DNA of 64,000 nt from Candidatus Pantoea deserta (GCF_003813865.1 NZ_RMVG01000020.1:17161-81160), one strand, 5' to 3'; shown: positions 27,187 through 35,952, counted from the stretch's first letter. Notes: a model not told the origin generated them from the letters alone. Made by a program: numbers and translations.

Positions 27187-27210
27187 TGCTTTTGTGTATT
27201 TATAAATGCA
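27187..27210. promoter_or_regulatory. Degenerate operator copy upstream of otnK
   Basis: TGCTTTG-N10-AAATGCA: the right half is exact, the left half has two differences from TGCATTT, and the spacing is conserved. It overlaps a plausible -10 (TTTATA on the minus strand) for otnK. Confidence 0.45.
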
Positions 27211-27229
27211 AAGATAATCCGTGTTAATT

Positions 27230-27245
27230 TGTGGATAAGATCACA
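27230..27245. promoter_or_regulatory. CRP-like site upstream of otnK
   Basis: TGTGG-ATAAGA-TCACA differs from the TGTGA-N6-TCACA consensus at one core position. Its centre (27237.5) lies about 40 bases from the presumed start of the otnK transcript. Confidence 0.55.
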
Positions 27246-27396
27246 AATTTAACCTCTAAAGCTTCGCTGTTACTATTTTGCAATGATTTGTAAAAACAAG
27301 AGACATAAGAGCTGCCCGGCAATTTATAAATTTTCATGCTACTAACTGACTGAAATCTAACAAACTTGCACAAATGTGATTTTTTTGTGTGATAAA

Positions 27397-27412
27397 TGTG
27401 ATCTCTGTCACC
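27397..27412. promoter_or_regulatory. CRP site upstream of the dehydrogenase gene
   Basis: TGTGA-TCTCTG-TCACC matches the CRP consensus at 9 of 10 core positions. A TTATAA/TATAAA -10 at about 27435-27440 would place transcription start near 27446, so the CRP centre (27404.5) is at -41.5, the class II position. Confidence 0.65.
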
Positions 27413-27422
27413 TTGCTATCAG

Positions 27423-27446
27423 TGCATTTATTGTTATAAAAATGCA
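27423..27446. promoter_or_regulatory. Operator TGCATTT-N10-AAATGCA at the dehydrogenase promoter
   Basis: Both 7-base arms are exact reverse complements with a 10-base spacer that contains the likely -10 element. The same element occurs exactly in front of the GntR gene (40479-40502) and, with one change, at 37064-37087 and 37216-37239. Binding here would block the promoter. Confidence 0.7.
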
Positions 27447-27475
27447 ATCGAAACTGACCCACTATTGGAGTGTAT

Positions 27476-28546
27476 ATGCGTATTCTGGTTCTGCCTTGTG
27501 ACGGCATCGGTCCTGAAATCACCTCAGCTGCGGTAACCGTGCTGAACTCTCTGGACAAAGCCTATGGCCTGGGTTTTGAGTTTGACTATGAAGATGTCGG
27601 CTTCAAAAGCCTGGAGCTGCACGGCACCACGCTGCGTCAGGAGTCGCTGGAAAAAGCGAAAACCTACGACGGCATTATTCTCGGCACCCAGTCGCACGCC
27701 GACTATCCGGCGCCGGAAAAGGGCGGACGCAATGTCTCCGCCGGTTTCCGTATTGGCCTTGACCTCTACGCCAACGTGCGTCCGGCGCGTACCCGTCCGT
27801 TCCTGACCTCGAATATGAAAGAGGGCAAAACCATGGACCTGGTAATCATGCGTGAGGCGACCGAGGGCTTCTATCCCGATCGCAACATGACGCGTGGCTG
27901 GGGTGAAGTGATGCCTAGCCCGGACATGGCGCTCTCAACGCGTAAGATTACCCGCCACTGTTCTGAGCGTATCGCGCGCAAAGCCTTTGAGCTGGCGATG
28001 CAGCGTCGTAAAAAAGTCACTGCGATCCATAAAGCCAACAGCTTCCATATGACCGACGGCCTCTTCCTGGAAGCGGTGCGCGACGTCGCCAGAGAGTTCC
28101 CGGAAGTGGAGCTGGACGATCTGCTGGTTGACGCCTCAACCGCGCACCTGGTGCGTAACCCGGAGCGTTTCGACGTGCTGGTCGCTACCAACTTCTACGG
28201 CGACATCATCAGCGACCTGGCGAGCGAGCTGTCAGGTAGCCTGGGTCTGGCAGGCTCTATCATGGCCAGCGACACCCACTGCTGCGCGCAGGCACAGCAC
28301 GGTTCCGCGCCGGATATCCAGAATCAGGACAAGGCTAATCCGGTCTCAATGATCCTGTCGGCGGCGATGATGCTGGCGTGGTATGCAGAAAAGCATAACC
28401 AGCCGACGTTCCTGAAAGCGGCGCAGGAGATTAACCGCGCCGTCGACGAAGTGTTGGAAAATCCCGAAACGCGCACGCCGGATCTGGGCGGACGCTGTGG
28501 TACCAAGGCCTTTGCCGAGAAAGTGGCTGCGGCTATCCGCGCATAA
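27476..28546 (+). CDS. Tartrate/isopropylmalate-type dehydrogenase, copy A
   Basis: From ATG 27476 (GGAG 6 bases before) the protein has 356 residues. It belongs to the beta-hydroxyacid oxidative decarboxylase family (isocitrate, isopropylmalate, tartrate dehydrogenases): PCDGIGPEITSAAV at the start, REATEGFYPDRN with the substrate-binding arginine loop, the catalytic lysine in AIHKANSFHMTDG, LLVDASTAHLV with the metal aspartate, and the C-terminal HGSAPDIQ NAD site. Members oxidise a 2-hydroxyacid with a 3-carboxylate and may decarboxylate it. It is very similar to the second copy at 43946. The substrate is probably a hydroxylated dicarboxylate. Confidence 0.9.
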   Translation: MRILVLPCDGIGPEITSAAVTVLNSLDKAYGLGFEFDYEDVGFKSLELHGTTLRQESLEKAKTYDGIILGTQSHADYPAPEKGGRNVSAGFRIGLDLYANVRPARTRPFLTSNMKEGKTMDLVIMREATEGFYPDRNMTRGWGEVMPSPDMALSTRKITRHCSERIARKAFELAMQRRKKVTAIHKANSFHMTDGLFLEAVRDVAREFPEVELDDLLVDASTAHLVRNPERFDVLVATNFYGDIISDLASELSGSLGLAGSIMASDTHCCAQAQHGSAPDIQNQDKANPVSMILSAAMMLAWYAEKHNQPTFLKAAQEINRAVDEVLENPETRTPDLGGRCGTKAFAEKVAAAIRA

Positions 28547-28558
28547 TGGCTGACATGA

Positions 28559-28586
28559 GGCTGCCGTCATCAACGGCAGCCTGTTT
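28559..28586 (+). terminator. Intrinsic terminator after the dehydrogenase
   Basis: GGCTGCCGT (28559-28567) and ACGGCAGCC (28573-28581) pair around CATCA, followed by TGTTTT. It lies just before the racemase-fold gene, so partial termination between them is likely. Confidence 0.75.
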
Positions 28587-28600
28587 TCATGGAGACAATG

Positions 28601-29254
28601 ATGAGCCAACGCATTGTGCTTATCCACGCCACGCCGCTGGCGGTTGCACCTGTCAATGACACATTCGCACGTCAGTGGCCGGAAGCGGAGATTGCTAATC
28701 TGCTGGATGACTCGCTGAGCGGCGATCGCGGCAAAGTAACGGCCTTAACGCCTGAATTTTATCAGCGCATTGATGCGCTGGTAGGCTATGCGATTTCGAT
28801 GAATGCTGCAGCAATCCTCTTTACCTGTTCGGCACTCGGCGAGGCAATTGACGCCAGCGCAGAGCGCTATGCGCTACCTATCCTCAAACCCAACGAGGCA
28901 ATGTTTGAAACAGCGCTAGAGCAAGGCGACAACATTATTATGCTGGCCACTTTCGCGCCTGCCGTAGCGGGAATGGAAGCAGAGTTCCATCAGTTGGCTG
29001 CCGCTGACGGCTCGAAAGCAAGACTGACGACGCAGGTAGTGGCTGGAGCACGCGACGCTTTGAGTAGCGGCGACGTCGATTTACATAATCAGCTGGTGGT
29101 CGAGGCTGCGCGACAGAACCAGCATGCCGACGCTATTGTACTGGCCCATTTTTCCATGGAGGTCGCCTTTGAAGCGGTAAAAGCGGCCGTCACCTGTCCG
29201 GTATTAAGCAGCGCGCAATCGGCTGTTACAAAATTAAAACGTTTAATGAATTAA
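28601..29254 (+). CDS. Aspartate/glutamate/hydantoin racemase-fold protein
   Basis: The ATG at 28601 is chosen because GGAG at 28591-28594 is 6 bases away; the product has 217 residues. The first catalytic cysteine lies in LFTCSALG (C76). At the place of the second cysteine the sequence reads VLAHFSMEVAF (about 180-190), with H and S but no C. Two-cysteine racemases need both, while decarboxylases and isomerases of the same fold (arylmalonate decarboxylase, maleate isomerase) can work with other pairs. So a racemase role is doubtful; an isomerase or decarboxylase is more likely. It is in the plus-strand run of cluster A. Confidence 0.8.
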   Translation: MSQRIVLIHATPLAVAPVNDTFARQWPEAEIANLLDDSLSGDRGKVTALTPEFYQRIDALVGYAISMNAAAILFTCSALGEAIDASAERYALPILKPNEAMFETALEQGDNIIMLATFAPAVAGMEAEFHQLAAADGSKARLTTQVVAGARDALSSGDVDLHNQLVVEAARQNQHADAIVLAHFSMEVAFEAVKAAVTCPVLSSAQSAVTKLKRLMN

Positions 29255-29286
29255 TTTTCTTCTGACTGAAAATATAAAGGCTAGCC

Positions 29287-30162
29287 GTGAATAGTCGTTC
29301 AATGAAGGTCGAAGTGAAATATAGCCATATTTCATTTTCTTCAGACAGCGTATTGCCGAAAAATAGCTGCGACTGTCATCACCATATATTTGACCGGCGT
29401 TTCCCCTATGCGCCTGATGACCAGCGGAATTTACCGGAAGCGACGCTTGGGGACTATCTGCTGTTTAAGCAGCGGTTAGGTTTTCAGCGACATGTTCTGG
29501 TACAGCCCTCATCCTACGGTACCGATAACCGCTGTCTGCTGGCGGCGCTGGCGCAGGCGGGCGACCGCGCGCGCGGCGAAGCGGTGGTGACGGATAGGGT
29601 CAGCGATGCCGAGCTGGACGCGCTTGGTCAGGCGGGCGTCACAGGCGTGCGTTTCAATTTCGGCGCAGGCAGCGCCACCACACCAGAGATGATGCTGCCG
29701 CTGGCGAACCGGCTGGCGGAGCGCGGCTGGCATCTGCAGATCCACGCCTCCGCAGACCAGCTCTGGTCATTGCGTGCGCTTCTGTTAAAGCTGCCTGGCA
29801 ATCTGGTGATCGACCATGTTTTCCGTCTGCCGCAGCCCGAACCGATGGCGCATCCGGCCTGGCGGCTGGCGTGGGAATTGATCAACCAGGGGCGCTGCTG
29901 GGTCAAGCTCTCCGGGCTTTACCACCAGTCGCAGCGCGACGACGTCTCGGATATGTCCGCCGTCGTAAAAAGCTTTTTACATGAAGCAACAGAACGCGTG
30001 TTGTGGGGCAGCGACTGGCCGCATCCCAGCCTGATAAGCGCGAATAAAAACATGCCAGACGATGCGTTAATTCTTTCGAAAATCTTCCACTGGGCAAGTA
30101 ACGAACAGGTTCGGCACAAGTTATTTGTGGCAAATCCGGCTGAACTTTACCGATTTAATTAA
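29287..30162 (+). CDS. Amidohydrolase-2 family lactonase-like enzyme, copy 1
   Basis: The GTG start (29287) has AAAGG about 6 bases upstream; the product has 291 residues. It is a TIM-barrel metal hydrolase with the N-terminal metal motif CDCHHHIFD (H31/H33), VQPSSYGTDNRCLL, GVRFNFG, WHLQIHAS, VIDHVF and the late LWGSDWPHPS with the catalytic aspartate. The closest studied relatives are LigI-type 2-pyrone-4,6-dicarboxylate lactonases and D-galactarolactone isomerases. Two more copies are in cluster B (40590 and 46868). It probably opens or isomerises a lactone of the pathway acid. Confidence 0.88.
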   Translation: MNSRSMKVEVKYSHISFSSDSVLPKNSCDCHHHIFDRRFPYAPDDQRNLPEATLGDYLLFKQRLGFQRHVLVQPSSYGTDNRCLLAALAQAGDRARGEAVVTDRVSDAELDALGQAGVTGVRFNFGAGSATTPEMMLPLANRLAERGWHLQIHASADQLWSLRALLLKLPGNLVIDHVFRLPQPEPMAHPAWRLAWELINQGRCWVKLSGLYHQSQRDDVSDMSAVVKSFLHEATERVLWGSDWPHPSLISANKNMPDDALILSKIFHWASNEQVRHKLFVANPAELYRFN

Positions 30163-30187
30163 TCGAATGGCAGAAAAGGCCGAAATA

Positions 30188-31573
30188 ATGGATACCTTAC
30201 ACTCCGCACCACGAAAAAATAAGCCGACGCATTATCGTTATATGATTTTGCTGATGGTGTTCCTCAGTATTGCGCTTAATCATGGCGATCGCGCTACTTT
30301 CTCTATCGCCGGAACGGATATGGTCAAAGCCGCCGGACTGGATATTGTCGCGCTGGGCTATCTGATCTCTACCTTTACCTGGGCTTACGTGCTGGGGCAA
30401 TATCCCGGCGGCTGGCTGCTGGATCGCTTTGGCTCGAAAAAAGTGCTGGTCACCGGCGTTTTCGCCTGGTCATTTTTTGTTTTCCTGGTGGGGTTCAGTA
30501 CCACTTTCGACAGCGTCTGGGTCACGCGCGTTATGATGTTCGGCTTTATCTTTATGATGGGGCTGATCGAGGCGCCGACGCTACCCGCCAACTCGCGCTT
30601 TCTCGCCGCATGGTTTCCGGCGCGCGAACGCGGTAAAGCCTCGGGATTTACCACCGCCGCGCAATATTTCGCGCTGGTGGTCTTCCTGCCGCTGATGGGC
30701 TGGTTCTCCTATACCTTCGGCTGGGAGTCGGTATTCTGGTTCATGGGCGGCATCGGCATCCTGATATCGCTGCTGATGAGCCGCGTGCTGGCGGACACGC
30801 CCAAAGTCCATCCGCTGGTCAACCAAGCCGAGCTGGAGTACATCCAGTCCGGCGGCGGGCTAACTAACCTTAAAACCGCGAAAAAAGGAGACGTCAGCGG
30901 CAGAGGCTACACCAAAAAATTGCTGACCAGCCGTCTGGCGCTGGGCGTCTATATGGGGCAGTTCTTTTTCACCGTGCTCTCCTACTTCTTCCTGACCTGG
31001 TTCCCGGTCTATCTGGTGCACGATCGCGGCATGACCATTCTGAAAGCGGGCTTTGTCGCCTCGCTTCCTGCGCTGTGCGGCTGTGCGGGCGCGCTGCTGG
31101 GCGGCGTGCTCTCCGACTTTATGCTACAACGCGGCTTTAGCCTGTCGGCTGCGCGCAAAACGCCGATCGTTATCGGCATGCTGCTGGCTGTCAGCATGGT
31201 GATCTGCAACTACGTCGACTCCGCCTGGATTGTGGTGGCGATCATGTCGCTCGCCTTTTTCGGCAAGGGATTCGGCGCCATGGGCTGGTGCGTGGTCTCC
31301 GACTTCTCACCAAAAGAGGCGGTAGGGCTGAGCGGCGGCCTGTTCAATATGATTGGCAATATCTCCGGGATCTTCACGCCGATTATCATCGCCTACATTA
31401 TTAAGGATACCGGCTCCTTTAACGGCGCACTGATTTTTGTCGGCGTCTGCGCCTTCCTGAACCTCTGCTGCTATCTCTTTGTCGCCGGTAAAATCCAGCG
31501 GCTAAACTTCGAGACCAGCCAGCAGGATCCTAACGACCGCCTTCCGGAGGAGCCGCATGTCAGTCACCGCTGA
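30188..31573 (+). CDS. MFS transporter, anion:cation symporter (hexuronate/galactarate type)
   Basis: From ATG 30188 the protein has 461 residues and 12 membrane spans. The start (SIALNHGDRATFSIAG) and LDRFGSKKVLVTG are typical of the ACS branch, including GudP, GarP and DgoT, which import sugar acids with protons. An earlier start overlapping the amidohydrolase is possible but lacks support: AAAGG precedes 30188. Its end overlaps the next gene by 17 bases. It likely imports the pathway substrate or an alternative acid. Confidence 0.88.
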   Translation: MDTLHSAPRKNKPTHYRYMILLMVFLSIALNHGDRATFSIAGTDMVKAAGLDIVALGYLISTFTWAYVLGQYPGGWLLDRFGSKKVLVTGVFAWSFFVFLVGFSTTFDSVWVTRVMMFGFIFMMGLIEAPTLPANSRFLAAWFPARERGKASGFTTAAQYFALVVFLPLMGWFSYTFGWESVFWFMGGIGILISLLMSRVLADTPKVHPLVNQAELEYIQSGGGLTNLKTAKKGDVSGRGYTKKLLTSRLALGVYMGQFFFTVLSYFFLTWFPVYLVHDRGMTILKAGFVASLPALCGCAGALLGGVLSDFMLQRGFSLSAARKTPIVIGMLLAVSMVICNYVDSAWIVVAIMSLAFFGKGFGAMGWCVVSDFSPKEAVGLSGGLFNMIGNISGIFTPIIIAYIIKDTGSFNGALIFVGVCAFLNLCCYLFVAGKIQRLNFETSQQDPNDRLPEEPHVSHR

Positions 31574-32240
31574 TTCAGAAATCCGTTTCGCCATTAACCT
31601 CGGCAACGCCGTTCTGGCCAACACCCTGCCAGACGGCGCACCAGGCGGTATTACCGTCGAGATCGCCTGTAAAATAGCGGCCGCGCTCGGCACTCAGCCG
31701 CGGTTCGTTACTTACCCCACCGCAGGAAAAGTGGTGGATGATGCGCAAAATAGCCGCTGGGATATCGCGTTTCTTGCCGTCGATGCCAAACGTGAAGAGG
31801 TGCTGCGCTTTACGCAGCCCTACATTCAAATTCAGGGCACGGTGCTGGTGAAAGCGGAGAGCAGCTGGAGGAGCGTTGACCAGATGGATCGGCCGGGCGT
31901 GGTCATCAACGTCGGCAAAGGCGCCGCCTACGATCTGCATCTGACGCGCCAGCTGCAGCACGCAACGCTGAACCGGCTCGACTCTTCCCAGGCGGCCATC
32001 GACGCGTTTCTGAGAGGAGAAGGGGATATGGCGGCCGGCATTCGCCAGCCGCTGGAACGCGCCGCCCGCGAACAGGCGGGCTATCGCGTCTTGCCGGACA
32101 ACTTCGGCGCCATCAATCAGGCGATTTGCGTGCCGCGCCAGCAGCCGTCGCACTATGAAAAGCTCGTTGAGCTGCTGACCCAGTGGCAGCAGGACGGCAG
32201 CCTGCAGTCCATCATTAACCGCCATCTGGCTGACGCCTGA
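31557..32240 (+). CDS. Solute-binding-protein-3 fold protein without signal peptide
   Basis: The 227-residue protein matches the SBP_bac_3 fold (IRFAINLGNAVLANTLPDG, WDIAFLAVDAKREEVLRFTQ, YIQIQGTVLVK, INVGKGAAYDLHL, GDMAAGIRQPL), but it starts with MSVTADSEIRFAI and no hydrophobic leader. So the protein should stay in the cytoplasm. No ABC permease or ATPase is nearby. It may be an intracellular ligand sensor or buffer for the imported acid, or an enzyme. It overlaps the MFS gene by 17 bases, which indicates coupled translation. Confidence 0.75.
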   Translation: MSVTADSEIRFAINLGNAVLANTLPDGAPGGITVEIACKIAAALGTQPRFVTYPTAGKVVDDAQNSRWDIAFLAVDAKREEVLRFTQPYIQIQGTVLVKAESSWRSVDQMDRPGVVINVGKGAAYDLHLTRQLQHATLNRLDSSQAAIDAFLRGEGDMAAGIRQPLERAAREQAGYRVLPDNFGAINQAICVPRQQPSHYEKLVELLTQWQQDGSLQSIINRHLADA

Positions 32241-32249
32241 GTCGCCCGC

Positions 32250-32276
32250 AGAGCGTTCTCATTCTGAGAACGCTCT
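32250..32276 (+). terminator. Strong hairpin after the binding-protein gene
   Basis: AGAGCGTTCTCA (32250-32261) and TGAGAACGCTCT (32265-32276) pair perfectly with a 3-base loop, followed by CTTATT. It ends or weakens the dehydrogenase-to-binding-protein transcript before the aconitase. Confidence 0.7.
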
Positions 32277-32365
32277 CTTATTCAAGGTTCAATTTTCAAT
32301 CCCTTCCCGGCGTGGCACGTTATCCATCTGAGAACATAACAATGCTGTGATAGCGGAAGGTTTGT

Positions 32366-35014
32366 ATGACATCGCCCTTATCTCTGGAACGCTCTACCCT
32401 GGTTATTGATGACCGGCAGTATCACTTTCTCGATCTGACCCGGCTGCTGCCGCTCGACCGGCTACAGCGGCTGCCGTTCAGCCTGCGCATTCTGCTGGAG
32501 AACGTCGCGCTGCGCTCGCCGCAGTCGCTGCCCCACTTTCTGCGTATGCTACAGGGCGAAGAGGCGGCTGGAGAGGTCGCGTTTTATCCCGACCGCCTGA
32601 TGTTTCACGACACCACCTGCCTGCCTGCCCTGGCGGACTTTGCCGCGATGCGCGATCTCACCGCTGAACTCGGCGGCGATCCGCAGCGCATCAACCCGCA
32701 TATCCCGGCGGTGCTGACCATCGATCACTCGGTGATTGTGGAAAGCTACGCCTCCGCCGACGCGCTGGAGCAGAACCTGCAGTTCGACTTTCGCCGCAAC
32801 GCCGAACGCTACCGCTTTATTCGCTGGGCCGAGCAGAGTCTCGATAACTTCCGCGTGATCCCGCCAGGCACCGGTATCATTCACCTGATGAATCTGGAAG
32901 CGATCGCCGAAGTGGTCACGGTGGACGTGCGGGAAGAGGTGCCGCTGCTGCACGCCGACTGCATGGTGGCGACGGACAGCCATACGCCGATGATTAACGC
33001 ACTGGGCATTCTGGGCTGGGGCGTAGGCGGACTGGAAGGTCAGGCGACGCTGGTCGGCGAACCGGTCACGTTGCGCTTTCCGGAAGTCATCGGCATTGCG
33101 CTGTCGGGCGCGCTGGCCGCTGACGTCGGCGACAGCGATCTGGCGCTGCACATCACCCGCCTCCTGCGCGAAAAAGGCGTGGTCGGCAAGTTTGTCGAGT
33201 TTACCGGCCCGTCGCTGCATCTGCTGCCGCTGGAGTCGCGCGCCACCATCGCCAATATGGCGCCTGAATATGGCGCCACAGTGGTGTTTTTCCCGTGGGA
33301 CCAGCGCAGCGCCGACTACGTGCAGATGACCGGACGCAGCGAAGAGAAGCAGGCGATTATTCACGCCTATATGCAGCAGCAGCATCTCTGGCGCACGCCA
33401 GCGTCGCCGACCCCCGACTTCGCCCAGCTGATCGAACTCGATTTGGGCAGCGTTGAGCCATGCATGGCGGGACCAGTTAATCCCCATCAGCAGATCCCGC
33501 TAAGCCGCGCCGCCGACAGCTTTCGCGACAGCCTGACGGCGGAGACGCGCGCGCTGCGATGGCAGCATCAGGCCTATCCGCAGGCGATTGAGCAGGGCGC
33601 TATCGCCATCGCCGCCATTACCAGCTGCACCACCACCGCTAATCCCTGGCTGGTGATCCAGGCGGCGCTGTTCGCGCGCAACGCCGCGCGTTACGGCCTC
33701 AAGCCCAAACCCTGGGTGAAGACCTCATTCTCGCCGGGATCGCGCGCCGTCACAGATTATCTCAGCGCCTGCGGGCTGCTGGGCGAGCTGGAGAAGATCG
33801 GCTTCGACGTGACCGGCTACGGCTGCATGACCTGCATTGGCAGCTCCGGCGCGTTGCAGCCTGCTATGGAGACGCTGGTAAACGAGGGGTTGCAGGCGGT
33901 CTGCGTGCTGTCGGGCAACCGCAACTTTCCGCGCCGCGTCAATCCCAGCCTGGGGCACGGCTATCTTACCTCGCCGGCGCTGGTCATCGCCTGGGCGCTG
34001 GCGGGCCATATCTCGCACGATATGCTGAACGACGCGCTGGGCTACGACGCGCAGCGGCAGCCGATCCGCATGCGCGATTTGATGCCGACGCGCGAAGAGG
34101 TGGAAGAGTGGGTCGAGCGCGCCATAAAGCGGGAGTTTTACGTTAAACGTCGCGAGATTATCTGGCAGGGCACGCCGCACTGGCAGCAGATCGCCGCGCC
34201 GGGCAGCATGCACTATCCGTGGGAGGCGGGGTCGACCTATCTGCGTCGCCCCGGTTATCTGCAACGTCTGCCGCGCGATCCCGCTACGCCGCTTTCCCTG
34301 CACGATGCGCGCCCTTTTTTGTGGTTCGGCGACGATGTTACCACCGACCATATCTCGCCGGCCGGCGCCATCCCGCCCACCAGCCTGGCGGGGCAATGGC
34401 TGCTGGAACACCATGAGGATCCGCAGGATCTCAATCTCTACTCGACGCGGCGCAGCAATCATGAGGTGATGGTGCGCGGCGCCTTCACCAACAAGGCGCT
34501 GGCGAATCGCCTGCTGCCGCCGGAAAAGCGCGGCGGCGGCGGGTTCGCCTGGGATGCCGACCATCAGCAGATCCTGCCCGCTTATGAAGCGGCGCAAAGC
34601 TGGCTGGCGCGCGGCGTGCCGCTGGTGGTGTTCGCCGGCGAACGCTACGGCGCCGGCTCCAGCCGCGACTGGGCGGCGAAAGCGCAGGCGCTGATGGGCG
34701 TAAAGGCGGTGGTGGCCGAAAGCTTTGAGCGTATCCATCGCACCAACCTGATAGGCATGGGGATCCTGCCGCTGCACTTTGACGCGGGGGAGGCAGCGCG
34801 TCTGCCGGAGATGGACGGCAGCGAAGCGCTCGATGTTATCGGACTGGAAAATCTTCAGCCCGGCAGTACGCCGCTGCGATTGCGCATCCGCCGTCATGAT
34901 ATTCTGCTGGGTGATTTCGCGCTGACGGCGGTGATCGACTCGCAGCAGGAGCTTAACTATCTGCTGCACGGCGGCATCTTGCCCTTTGTTATTCAGCAAA
35001 CCCTGAAAGGCTGA
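32366..35014 (+). CDS. Aconitase-family hydratase, AcnA-like but divergent
   Basis: The 882-residue protein has the full AcnA layout: N-terminal domain with LLHADCMVATDSHTPMINALG, the three [4Fe-4S] cysteines in TSCTTTANPWL and GYGCMTCIGSSG, and the swivel domain (GERYGAGSSRDWAAK, RIHRTNLIGMGILPL). GGAAGG precedes the start. It is clearly changed from housekeeping AcnA in several motifs (SCTTT in place of the usual SCTNT). Its place between a binding protein and a LysR gene suggests it dehydrates or isomerises a pathway tricarboxylate rather than citrate in the TCA cycle. This part is among the most GC-rich of the window. Confidence 0.87.
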   Translation: MTSPLSLERSTLVIDDRQYHFLDLTRLLPLDRLQRLPFSLRILLENVALRSPQSLPHFLRMLQGEEAAGEVAFYPDRLMFHDTTCLPALADFAAMRDLTAELGGDPQRINPHIPAVLTIDHSVIVESYASADALEQNLQFDFRRNAERYRFIRWAEQSLDNFRVIPPGTGIIHLMNLEAIAEVVTVDVREEVPLLHADCMVATDSHTPMINALGILGWGVGGLEGQATLVGEPVTLRFPEVIGIALSGALAADVGDSDLALHITRLLREKGVVGKFVEFTGPSLHLLPLESRATIANMAPEYGATVVFFPWDQRSADYVQMTGRSEEKQAIIHAYMQQQHLWRTPASPTPDFAQLIELDLGSVEPCMAGPVNPHQQIPLSRAADSFRDSLTAETRALRWQHQAYPQAIEQGAIAIAAITSCTTTANPWLVIQAALFARNAARYGLKPKPWVKTSFSPGSRAVTDYLSACGLLGELEKIGFDVTGYGCMTCIGSSGALQPAMETLVNEGLQAVCVLSGNRNFPRRVNPSLGHGYLTSPALVIAWALAGHISHDMLNDALGYDAQRQPIRMRDLMPTREEVEEWVERAIKREFYVKRREIIWQGTPHWQQIAAPGSMHYPWEAGSTYLRRPGYLQRLPRDPATPLSLHDARPFLWFGDDVTTDHISPAGAIPPTSLAGQWLLEHHEDPQDLNLYSTRRSNHEVMVRGAFTNKALANRLLPPEKRGGGGFAWDADHQQILPAYEAAQSWLARGVPLVVFAGERYGAGSSRDWAAKAQALMGVKAVVAESFERIHRTNLIGMGILPLHFDAGEAARLPEMDGSEALDVIGLENLQPGSTPLRLRIRRHDILLGDFALTAVIDSQQELNYLLHGGILPFVIQQTLKG

Positions 35015-35016
35015 CT

Positions 35017-35952
35017 ATGCGTTACGATCTGGTCTCGTTATCTCTCTTTGTCGCCGTGGCGGAAACGCAAAACCTGACCCACGCCGCGCGGCGCAGGCAT
35101 ACCGCGGTCTCGGCGGTAAGCAAGCGCATCGCCGAGCTGGAGCAGCAGGTGGGCACTCAGCTGATGCTGCGCCTGCCGCGCGGCATCGAACTGACGCCGG
35201 CGGGCCATTCGCTGCTCTATCACGCGCGTCACATATTCCGCAATCTGGAGCAGATGGAAGAGGAGCTGAACGATTACGCCGCCGGGATCCGCGGGCATAT
35301 CCGCATCTTCACCATTTCCGCGGCGCTGATGCACTTCCTGCCGCGCGCCATCAGCCAGTTTCTGACGCACTATCCGCAAACCGATATCGATATTGAAGAG
35401 CAGACCGGCGTCGGCGTGGTGCAGGGGCTGCTTGAAGGCAACGCCGATGTCGGCATTTTCTCCAGCTGGACGCCCGCGTCCGGCATTGACGTCTGGCCGT
35501 GGCAGCAGGATCAGCTCTCCGTGCTGGTGTGGCACGATCATCCGTTCGCATCGCGTGACGCGCTGCAATTGGCCGATCTGCTGGATGAGAAGATAGTGGG
35601 GCCGCACCGCGACAGCGCCGTCAGCCATATTCTGGAACGCGAGGCGCGCAGGCTGGGCAGAACGCTCAGCATTGGGCTGCGCGTCAGCAGCTTTGTCTCG
35701 ATGGCGGAGCTGGTGAGCCAGCAGCTCGGCATCGCCATCCTGCCGGTGAATGAGATTGCGCCCGCCTCGCTGCACCGCGGCGTGCGGGCGATTCCGCTGG
35801 CGGAGCCCTGGGCGAAGCGGGAGCTGCTGGTGGGCGTTAAGGCGCATGCGCTGGCGTCGCCCTCGGTGAAAACCCTGATTGAAAGCCTGACCGCCGCCAA
35901 CAGACGCGGTCAGGAGGAGCAGGGGGCAGGTAGCGTAGTTACACTGCGCTAG
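35017..35952 (+). CDS. LysR-family regulator of the aconitase gene
   Basis: The 311-residue protein has the winged helix at residues 3-60 (LTHAARRRHTAVSAVSKRIAEL) and a LysR sensor domain with HIRIFTISAALMHFLPRAIS and the late LGIAILPVNEIAP. It starts 2 bases after the aconitase stop, so they are cotranscribed. It ends inside the last codons of the convergent lactonase gene (overlap 35939-35952). Confidence 0.88.
   Translation: MRYDLVSLSLFVAVAETQNLTHAARRRHTAVSAVSKRIAELEQQVGTQLMLRLPRGIELTPAGHSLLYHARHIFRNLEQMEEELNDYAAGIRGHIRIFTISAALMHFLPRAISQFLTHYPQTDIDIEEQTGVGVVQGLLEGNADVGIFSSWTPASGIDVWPWQQDQLSVLVWHDHPFASRDALQLADLLDEKIVGPHRDSAVSHILEREARRLGRTLSIGLRVSSFVSMAELVSQQLGIAILPVNEIAPASLHRGVRAIPLAEPWAKRELLVGVKAHALASPSVKTLIESLTAANRRGQEEQGAGSVVTLR

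Larger units (their letters stand above)
27151..27475. promoter_or_regulatory. Divergent promoter region with CRP and operator sites
   Basis: This 325-base space separates otnK (minus) from the dehydrogenase gene (plus). It contains the operator TGCATTT-N10-AAATGCA (27423-27446), a degenerate copy (27187-27210) and CRP-like sites at 27397-27412 and 27230-27245, all listed separately. The two genes are probably controlled together. Confidence 0.65.

Noticed and set aside
33725..34999. Long minus-strand frame (424 codons) opposite the aconitase gene
   Set aside because: A shadow frame of GC-rich aconitase codons, rich in R, Q, H and A with no domain.
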